Assembly (NCBI GenBank): GCA_017940085.1
Contig: JAGAZK010000233.1
Span: forward strand, 1-16,271
Direction of reading: 5' to 3'
DNA length: 16,271 nt
Source: Campylobacter sp.
GTDB lineage: Bacteria > Campylobacterota > Campylobacteria > Campylobacterales > Campylobacteraceae
Shown here: one piece after another, positions 7,305 to 12,205 of the stretch
Layout: the number at the start of each line of letters is the position of its first letter
Position numbering within the stretch: position 1 is the stretch's first letter
Position numbers and translations under genes: made by a program
The notes under the pieces: generated by a model
The model's database searches: none
What the model saw: only the letters and a program-made list of their open reading frames with translations
What the model was told of the DNA's origin: nothing

Positions 7305-7724
7305 ATGCAATCAAAGCAAATTAAACAAAATAAATTTGAAAATCTAATCAAATTTATTCTCCAGCCAAAATTTACTAAATTTATTAAATTTAGCTCTAAA
7401 ATATCGTTTTTTGCGTGTATAATAATCATTGAATATATTGCGACTAGCCAGAAAAGTGTAGCTATAAGCGAAGTATTTTGGGATAAATTTAATCATTTTT
7501 TTGCATTTTTTGTGCTTTTTATTTTGCTTAGTTTGGGTTTTGGATTATCAAATTTAATCAAATTTATTCTACTTTTAGCATTTGGTTTGCAAATTGAAAT
7601 TATCCAGCACTTTTTGCCAAACAGATATTTTAGCGGATTTGATATTTTTGCTGATTTTGTTGGTATAATGCTAGGATTTTTATTTTTAAAGGCAATAAAT
7701 GGCAAAATCAAAAACTCTCTTTGA
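7305..7724 (+). CDS. VanZ-family small integral membrane protein
   Basis: A 139-residue membrane protein of the VanZ/YfiM-like family, named after the teicoplanin-resistance accessory protein; the biochemical role is unknown. Seen: a Lys/Phe-rich N-terminal stretch (1-30), a first membrane helix (about 32-46), the family motif DKFNHFFAFFVLFILLSLGF (about 61-80), a third helix (about 84-95), then EIIQHFLPNRYFSGFDIFADFVGIMLGF (about 98-125), which matches the family's E-x2-Q-x3-P-x-R-x4-D-x3-N/D-x2-G signature. The start is supported by AAGG at 7295-7298. It overlaps radA by 26 bases. The N-terminal 30 residues hold five Lys-Phe pairs encoded by in-frame AAATTT, continuing the array upstream. 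Resistance to glycopeptides should not be inferred from the name. Confidence 0.82.
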   Translation: MQSKQIKQNKFENLIKFILQPKFTKFIKFSSKISFFACIIIIEYIATSQKSVAISEVFWDKFNHFFAFFVLFILLSLGFGLSNLIKFILLLAFGLQIEIIQHFLPNRYFSGFDIFADFVGIMLGFLFLKAINGKIKNSL

Positions 7725-9039
7725 GTGCGAAAGTTGCGGATACCAAAGCTCCAAATGGATAGGCAAATGCCCACAATGTGGATCTTGGGATAGTTTTGTG
7801 GAATTAAGTAGCTCCCAAATCAAAGTCCTAAAAGAAATCTCCAAACTCTCTACTCAAAACTCATCAGCCAAAGCAATTACTGAGATTGATATAGAACAAA
7901 TTTCACGCATTAGCACAAATGATAGCGAACTAGATTTGGTTTTGGGTGGTGGCTTAGTAAAAGGCTCTTTGGTATTAATTGGGGGAAGTCCGGGTATCGG
8001 CAAATCCACGCTTTTATTAAAAATAGGAGCAAATTTAGCTAGTAGCGGCGAAGATGTGCTGTATGTAAGTGGCGAAGAAAGTAGCTCTCAAATCAAAATC
8101 AGAGCAAATCGCCTAAATGCCAATCACGAGAAATTATTTTTGCTTACTGAAATTAATCTTGATTCTATACTCGCTGAGATTTCAAAAAAAGATTATAAAA
8201 CCATAATAATTGACTCTATTCAGACTCTATACAGCGACAAAATCACTTCAGCACCAGGTTCGATTTCGCAAGTCAGAGAAATCACATTTGAATTAATGCG
8301 ACTTGCCAAAAACAAAGGAATTTCCATATTTATCATCGGTCATATCACAAAAGACGGCTCAATCGCAGGACCTAGAATACTAGAGCACATGGTAGATGTC
8401 GTGCTGTATTTTGAAGGTGATAGTAGCAAAGAGCTCCGCATTTTGCGTGGTTTTAAAAATCGCTTTGGCTCTACAAGTGAAGTTGGGATTTTTGAGATGA
8501 ATGAAACTGGACTAGTAAGTGCTAAAAACGCTAATAGCAAGTTTTTTACTCGTGGCAAAGCAGTTAGTGGCTCGGCTATCACGGTTACAATGGAAGGGAG
8601 TAGAGCTTTGGTCGTGGAAATTCAAGCTCTAGTGTGTGAAAGTGGCTATCCCAAAAGAAGCACAACTGGATTTGAAAAAAACCGCCTTGATATGATTTTG
8701 GCATTGCTTGAGCGAAAATTAGAACTCCCGCTTGGACATTATGATGTTTTTGTCAATGTTACAGGCGGTGTCAAGATTAACGAAACTGCTTGTGATTTGG
8801 CTGTGGTGGCTGCGATAATTTCAAGCTTTCGCAATAGACCACTTAGCAAAGAAAGCGTTTTTATCGGCGAACTTAGCTTAAATGGCGAAATTAGAGATGT
8901 GTTTAATCTAGATGCGAGATTAAAAGAAGCCAAAATGCAAAATTTCAAAAACGCTATAACTCCAAGCAAACCGCTTGAAAAAAGCACTCTTAATATTTAT
9001 GAAGCCAAAGAAATTGCGAAAATTTTGGATTGGATGTAA
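7699..9039 (+). CDS. radA: DNA repair protein RadA
   Basis: A 446-residue RecA-like ATPase with a role in recombination and branch migration of DNA intermediates. Domains in order: a zinc finger with Cys10, Cys13, Cys24 and Cys27 (CESCGYQSSKWIGKCPQC); an ATPase core with Walker A GGSPGIGKST (95-104) and a Walker B region TIIIDSIQT (about 168-176); the RadA-specific KNRFG motif (253-257); and a C-terminal Lon-protease-like domain (about 270-446) with GHYDVFVNVTGGVKI. Length is normal. AAAGG at 7688-7692 supports the start, which lies inside the end of the vanZ-like gene. Its TAA stop again begins a TAAATTT. RadA also matters for natural transformation in several bacteria; in this genus that is plausible but not shown here. 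Confidence 0.97.
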   Translation: MAKSKTLFECESCGYQSSKWIGKCPQCGSWDSFVELSSSQIKVLKEISKLSTQNSSAKAITEIDIEQISRISTNDSELDLVLGGGLVKGSLVLIGGSPGIGKSTLLLKIGANLASSGEDVLYVSGEESSSQIKIRANRLNANHEKLFLLTEINLDSILAEISKKDYKTIIIDSIQTLYSDKITSAPGSISQVREITFELMRLAKNKGISIFIIGHITKDGSIAGPRILEHMVDVVLYFEGDSSKELRILRGFKNRFGSTSEVGIFEMNETGLVSAKNANSKFFTRGKAVSGSAITVTMEGSRALVVEIQALVCESGYPKRSTTGFEKNRLDMILALLERKLELPLGHYDVFVNVTGGVKINETACDLAVVAAIISSFRNRPLSKESVFIGELSLNGEIRDVFNLDARLKEAKMQNFKNAITPSKPLEKSTLNIYEAKEIAKILDWM

Positions 9040-9107
9040 ATTTGATACCAAATTTGTGAAAATTTAGTATCAAATTGAGCAAAATTTAAGCAAATTTGGA
9101 TAAATTT
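9038..9107. repeat. Regularly phased AAATTT array between radA and ybeY
   Basis: AAATTT starts at 9038, 9050, 9060, 9082, 9092 and 9102, with AAATTG at 9072. The steps are 12, 10, 12, 10, 10 and 10 bases, the most regular of the four arrays in this window and very close to the DNA helical repeat. The 88-base gap contains no gene. A 10-base inverted repeat (9039-9048 and 9067-9076) is embedded in it. Confidence 0.8.
9039..9076 (+). repeat. Stem-loop immediately after radA
   Basis: AATTTGATAC (9039-9048) pairs perfectly with GTATCAAATT (9067-9076) around an 18-base loop that itself contains two AAATTT copies able to pair. It starts at the last base of the radA stop codon. There is no U-run after it, so it is a weak terminator candidate at best. 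It could mark partial separation of radA and ybeY expression or an mRNA end. Confidence 0.45.
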
Positions 9108-9127
9108 ACGCACTAAAAAGGCTTTTA

Positions 9128-9535
9128 ATGATACTTTGTGATGATGTCTATCCAGCGATTTTAGATGAAATTGCTGATTTTTTAACAAATGGTGAGATTG
9201 AACTTGTATTTGTGGAATCTGATGAAATGCGAAAAATCAACCACAAATCAAGAGGAATTGATGAACCGACCGATGTTTTGAGCTTCCCAATCCAATACGC
9301 TCCACACTTCCCACTTGGCTCAATTGTGATAAATTTAGACAAAGTAGCCCAAAAAGCAAATGAATTTAATCACTCCCAAGATGATGAAATCGCCCTACTT
9401 TTCACGCACGGATTGCTTCATATTTTAGGGTATGATCACGAAAATGATGATGGTGAAATGAGAAGAAAAGAGATTGAAATTATCCAAAAATGGGATTTGC
9501 CACAGAGTTTGATAGTAAGAACGATACAAGAATAA
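9128..9535 (+). CDS. ybeY: Endoribonuclease YbeY (rRNA maturation/quality control)
   Basis: A 135-residue single-domain metalloprotein that takes part in 16S rRNA 3'-end maturation and ribosome quality control. Seen: the conserved LSFP with preceding DEPTDV (about 45-54) and the zinc-binding signature [11 protein letters not shown], giving His94, His98 and His104, followed by MRRKEIEII. Length is typical of the compact YbeY proteins. AAAAAGG ending at 9121 gives a good ribosome binding site 6 bases before the ATG. It lies 88 bases after radA in the same direction and may share its transcript. The TAA stop begins the next AAATTT array. Confidence 0.95.
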   Translation: MILCDDVYPAILDEIADFLTNGEIELVFVESDEMRKINHKSRGIDEPTDVLSFPIQYAPHFPLGSIVINLDKVAQKANEFNHSQDDEIALLFTHGLLHILGYDHENDDGEMRRKEIEIIQKWDLPQSLIVRTIQE

Positions 9536-9616
9536 ATTTACTATCCCTAGCTGATAAATTTGTGCGTAAATTTACTTCTAAATATGCGTAAATTTAATCA
9601 AATTTATTCCAAATTT
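9534..9616. repeat. AAATTT array downstream of ybeY
   Basis: AAATTT starts at 9534, 9556, 9568, 9590, 9600 and 9611, so the steps are 22, 12, 22, 10 and 11 bases. A direct repeat TGCGTAAATTTA occurs at 9563-9574 and 9585-9596, 22 bases apart. GATAAATTT (9553-9561) and AAATTTATC (9611-9619) are inverted copies. The rest of this 184-base gap holds the promoter of the next gene. The array ends about 68 bases upstream of that -10 box. Confidence 0.7.
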
Positions 9617-9683
9617 ATCTTAATTTGTAAATCAAAATTAAACAAAACAAAGGCAAATCTTAATAAATTATAAATAAATTCGC

Positions 9684-9689
9684 TATAAT
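9684..9689 (+). promoter_or_regulatory. Candidate -10 box for the sodium symporter gene
   Basis: A perfect TATAAT following AT-rich sequence, with no -35 expected in this genus. It is 31 bases before the ATG. An AAGGA ribosome binding site at 9710-9714 follows, 5 bases from the ATG. Confidence 0.65.
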
Positions 9690-9719
9690 CACAGAAAATT
9701 TTTTCAAAAAAGGATAGTA

Positions 9720-11087
9720 ATGCAAAATTCACACAAAAGTTTTACCACGCGTTGGGCTTTTATCTTGGCTTGCGTTGGCTCAGCGGTTGGCATGGCAAAT
9801 GTCTGGGGCTTTCCATATAAGCTAGGAGCTAATGGCGGCGGAGCGTTTTTGATTATTTATATATTTTTTATCGCTCTGTTTTCGTATGTCGCTCTCTCAG
9901 CCGAATATGCCATCGGCAGACGAGCAAAAACAGGCACACTTGGCTCTTACGAATATGCATGGAAATCACGAAATTTAGGCTTTATTGGCAAAATTGTAGG
10001 TTGGCTTCCATTAGCAGGGTCAATGTGTATTGCTATCGGATACGCAGTCATCATCGCTTATGTGCTTAAAGCCCTTACTCAGGCAATAACCGGCTCACTT
10101 ATGAGCGTAGATACCAATTCATGGTTTGCCTCGTTCGCATTTAATGAATATTCTGTTATTCCATATCATTTTATCGTAGTTGCCGGGACTTTGCTAACGC
10201 TGTTTTTTGGGGCAAAAAGTATCGAAAAAACAAATAAAATAATGATGCCTTTGTTTTTTATTTTGTTTGCGATTTTAGCTGTGCGTGTAGCTACGCTTGA
10301 CGGGGCTAGTAACGGATATAAATTTATGCTAAGTGCCGATTGGAGCAAACTTAGCGATTACAATGTTTGGGTTACGGCAATGGGACAGGCGTTTTTCTCA
10401 CTTTCAATTGCAGGATCTGGAATGCTAGTTTATGGTGCGTATCTTTCAAAAAAAGAAAACATAGTTGATTCTGCGAAAAAAACGGGCTTTTTTGACACTA
10501 TTGCGGCACTTGTTGCGGCACTTGTGATGATACCTGCACTTTTTGCTTATAATATGGATCAAGGAGCAGGTCCTGGGCTACTTTTCGTAACTTTACCAAA
10601 AATACTTCAAGATATGCCTGGCGGTCAAATTTTTGCTATTATTTTATTTACGGCTGTTATTTTTGGCGGTATCACTTCACTTCAAAATATGTTTGAAGCG
10701 GTTGCTGAATCTGTGCTTCATAAATTTCCAAATTTAAAAAGAAGTGCAGTTTTAATCGCACTTTGTGTGATTTGCTTTGGCGTGGGCGTCAATATGGAAA
10801 CAATCGCACCAAGCGATACGAATCCTGCAACAACTTTCATGCAAGTTCATCTACACAACTGGGGACCTTGGATGGATTTAGTATCGATTTATATTATCCC
10901 AATCGGTGCGGTTTTGGGTGCGATTTCGTGGTTTTGGGTGCTTAAAAAAGAAGAATTACTCGATGAGATAAACACAGGAAGCGACAAAAAATACGGAAAT
11001 TTATGGTATAACATTGGAAGATTTGTCTATGTGCCGTTAGCTCTAATTTTATGCCTAATCGCACTAATTAATAAAGTGGCGTTTTAA
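9720..11087 (+). CDS. Neurotransmitter:sodium symporter (SNF/NSS) family transporter
   Basis: A 455-residue inner-membrane transporter of the LeuT-fold NSS family; bacterial members import amino acids with sodium. Seen: the TM1 signature RWAFILACVGSAVGMANVWGFPY (11-33) with the unwound GxAVGxxN region that binds sodium and substrate, GANGGGAF (36-43), and multiple further hydrophobic segments consistent with about 11-12 helices. TM6-like SLSIAGSGMLVYGAYLS (about 226-242) and TM8-like FGGITSLQNMFEA (about 319-331) regions are present. The family's extracellular-gate arginine is Gly30 here while the paired aspartate position appears retained (Asp386). Substrate cannot be told. It has its own promoter and ribosome binding site, and is followed by a GC-rich hairpin. 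It looks intact. Confidence 0.92.
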   Translation: MQNSHKSFTTRWAFILACVGSAVGMANVWGFPYKLGANGGGAFLIIYIFFIALFSYVALSAEYAIGRRAKTGTLGSYEYAWKSRNLGFIGKIVGWLPLAGSMCIAIGYAVIIAYVLKALTQAITGSLMSVDTNSWFASFAFNEYSVIPYHFIVVAGTLLTLFFGAKSIEKTNKIMMPLFFILFAILAVRVATLDGASNGYKFMLSADWSKLSDYNVWVTAMGQAFFSLSIAGSGMLVYGAYLSKKENIVDSAKKTGFFDTIAALVAALVMIPALFAYNMDQGAGPGLLFVTLPKILQDMPGGQIFAIILFTAVIFGGITSLQNMFEAVAESVLHKFPNLKRSAVLIALCVICFGVGVNMETIAPSDTNPATTFMQVHLHNWGPWMDLVSIYIIPIGAVLGAISWFWVLKKEELLDEINTGSDKKYGNLWYNIGRFVYVPLALILCLIALINKVAF

Positions 11088-11110
11088 ATTAGGGGCAATT
11101 TGCCCCTAAT
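11088..11110 (+). terminator. GC-rich stem-loop right after the symporter stop
   Basis: ATTAGGGGCA (11088-11097), loop ATT, TGCCCCTAAT (11101-11110): a perfect 10-base-pair stem beginning at the base after the TAA. It is by far the most GC-rich hairpin in the intergenic DNA. It lacks a downstream U-run, so factor-assisted termination or 3'-end protection is as likely as intrinsic termination. Confidence 0.5.
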
Positions 11111-11126
11111 ATTTAGCAAAACTAAA

Positions 11127-11154
11127 TTTGCCTAAATCAAAAAGTTTAGGCAAA
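11127..11154. repeat. Second stem-loop in the convergent intergenic region
   Basis: TTTGCCTAAA (11127-11136) and TTTAGGCAAA (11145-11154) form a perfect 10-base-pair stem with an 8-base loop. It lies between the hairpins next to the symporter and barrel genes. It may be part of a bidirectional terminator. Confidence 0.5.
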
Positions 11155-11187
11155 GCTCAAAACTTTAAGCTTTAAAAGCAAAGAATT

Positions 11188-11217
11188 TTTTCACTATGCT
11201 TAGAAGCATAGTGAAAA
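11188..11217 (-). terminator. Stem-loop downstream of the outer-membrane barrel gene
   Basis: TTTTCACTATGCT (11188-11200), loop TAGA, AGCATAGTGAAAA (11205-11217): a perfect 13-base-pair stem 15 bases beyond the barrel gene's stop on the minus strand. The stem ends in A-T pairs and is followed on the minus strand by a moderately T-rich stretch. It is the likely 3' end of the barrel mRNA, though not a textbook U-tract terminator. Confidence 0.55.
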
Positions 11218-11232
11218 TCATAAATTAAAAAA

Positions 11233-11880
11233 CTAAAATTTGTAAGTATATCCTACAAAAAGCCCTAAATTGGTGCGTTTAAAGTCTTCAGTAGTCTTAT
11301 CGCCACCTGAAGCTGTAGTTTCAGTACCGGCATATTTTGTATGATCTAATCTAAGACCAAATTCAATCGCACCTGTTTTGTCTAGATCATAAATGCCACC
11401 CACTTTGGCTCCAAGCACCCAGCCAGGAAGTCCAAATGTATTGCTTCCAACAACACCAACTTCTTGCATTTCTATAAAAGCAGCCGAAACGCCAGTATAT
11501 CCACCTACTTGCAATTTCACTTCTTTTGAAATCGGTCTTATATAATCAGCTCCTACAACAAACTCATAAAAGCTCACATCTGCCGTAGAAGCTGTGGAGT
11601 TGTTGAAAAATTGATCGCTAGAATCTTCTAAAAAATAATTAAATTTGCCATAAATTCTGTATTTGTCAAAATCATAACCAGCTCTTAAACCGATACCTAT
11701 CGGACTAGTTTTGATATTGTAAGAACTTGAAGTTGTCGTCCCGCCTGAAGTTTCTTTGTAATCGTATTTGATTTTGCTATTTAGCAAATACTCGCCATCA
11801 ACGCCCACAAAAGCACCGTTAGCCATAGCCATACTTGCGCAAACACTGGCAAAAACAATCTTAGCGACAATTTTTTTCAT
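11233..11880 (-). CDS. Small outer-membrane beta-barrel protein with signal peptide
   Basis: A 215-residue exported protein. Seen: a clear signal peptide (MKKIVAKIVFASVCASMAMA, cleavage likely after residue 20), alternating hydrophobic/polar strands across the rest, and a C-terminal GLFVGYTYKF ending in phenylalanine, the usual BAM-recognition signal for barrel insertion. The size fits an eight-stranded OmpA/OmpX/Opa-like barrel. Three Ser/Thr-rich stretches (about residues 43-54, 74-82 and 190-201) look like surface loops and could vary between strains. AGGAG at 11886-11890 gives a strong ribosome binding site 5 bases before the ATG. It is a single-gene unit flanked by a hairpin downstream and a curved-DNA candidate upstream. 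I do not recognise a specific named protein; porin or adhesin function would be a guess. Confidence 0.85.
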   Translation of the reverse strand: MKKIVAKIVFASVCASMAMANGAFVGVDGEYLLNSKIKYDYKETSGGTTTSSSYNIKTSPIGIGLRAGYDFDKYRIYGKFNYFLEDSSDQFFNNSTASTADVSFYEFVVGADYIRPISKEVKLQVGGYTGVSAAFIEMQEVGVVGSNTFGLPGWVLGAKVGGIYDLDKTGAIEFGLRLDHTKYAGTETTASGGDKTTEDFKRTNLGLFVGYTYKF

Positions 11881-11920
11881 TTTTTCTCCTTTTAAATTTA
11901 GTGCATAATGCTAATATTAA

Positions 11921-11926
11921 TTTATA
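11921..11926 (-). promoter_or_regulatory. Candidate -10 box of the barrel gene
   Basis: TATAAA on the minus strand after a T-run, giving a leader of about 35 bases before the ATG at 11880. Other AT-rich hexamers nearby could serve instead. Upstream of it lies the AAATTT array at 11943-12003. Confidence 0.35.
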
Positions 11927-11942
11927 AAAAATTTGTTAAGTA

Positions 11943-12003
11943 AAATTTAACAAATTTACTAAGCAAATTTGAAACAAATTTAATTAAATTTGTGAGTAAA
12001 TTT
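11943..12003. repeat. AAATTT array upstream of the barrel gene promoter
   Basis: AAATTT starts at 11943, 11952, 11965, 11976, 11986 and 11998: steps of 9, 13, 11, 10 and 12, averaging 11 bases. It covers roughly -25 to -85 relative to the predicted start of the barrel mRNA. That is a classic position for bent-DNA or UP-element activation. Together with the element at 12066-12144 it fills most of the 325-base gap. The remainder (12145-12205) shows nothing I can interpret. Confidence 0.75.
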
Positions 12004-12007
12004 AATC

Positions 12008-12034
12008 AAACGCAGTATTAAACTCGCTGTGTTT
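12008..12034 (+). repeat. Weak hairpin followed by a T-run
   Basis: AAACGCAG (12008-12015) can pair with CTGTGTTT (12027-12034), with one G-U pair and an 11-base loop, and T continues to 12037. It resembles a weak plus-strand terminator, but no plus-strand gene precedes it, so its meaning is unclear. Confidence 0.3.
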
Positions 12035-12065
12035 TTTAAAAATATTCAAGACAGATTAGGCGTAG

Positions 12066-12144
12066 TATGGCTTAAATTTAGGCGTTTTGGAGCGAAGTTA
12101 TCTAAGCGATAATGAGCGATGAAAATGCCTAAATTTAAGCCATA
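12066..12144. repeat. Long inverted-repeat element (MITE-like or structured RNA)
   Basis: TATGGCTTAAATTTAGGC (12066-12083) is repeated as its exact reverse complement at 12127-12144. With one G-U pair the stem extends to 23 base pairs (12066-12088 with 12122-12144). The 33-base apical part contains GAGCGAA, AAGCGAT and GAGCGAT heptamers and a nested 5-base-pair hairpin (12098-12102 with 12108-12112). The ends are TA dinucleotides bordering TGGC...GCCA, as would follow from insertion at TA. No open reading frame of note lies inside. It sits 62 bases after the mrdA stop on the minus strand. Confidence 0.7.
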
Positions 12145-12205
12145 ATCCGTTAAAGCTGGGGAATTGTGAATACGAAAATCGCACAAAAGCACTAAAAAGC
12201 CATAG

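Noticed and set aside
7305..7724. Glycopeptide-resistance gene vanZ
   Set aside because: Only the family fold matches. There are no other van genes and the location between ftsY and radA is a housekeeping one; the name does not imply resistance.
7141..12003. The AAATTT arrays as a CRISPR array
   Set aside because: Units are 6 bases with 4-6 base linkers, not 24-40 base repeats with unique spacers, and no cas gene is present.
12145..12205. A possible small gene or terminator between mrdA and the inverted-repeat element
   Set aside because: No reading frame, no stable hairpin and no U-run; I see nothing supportable there.
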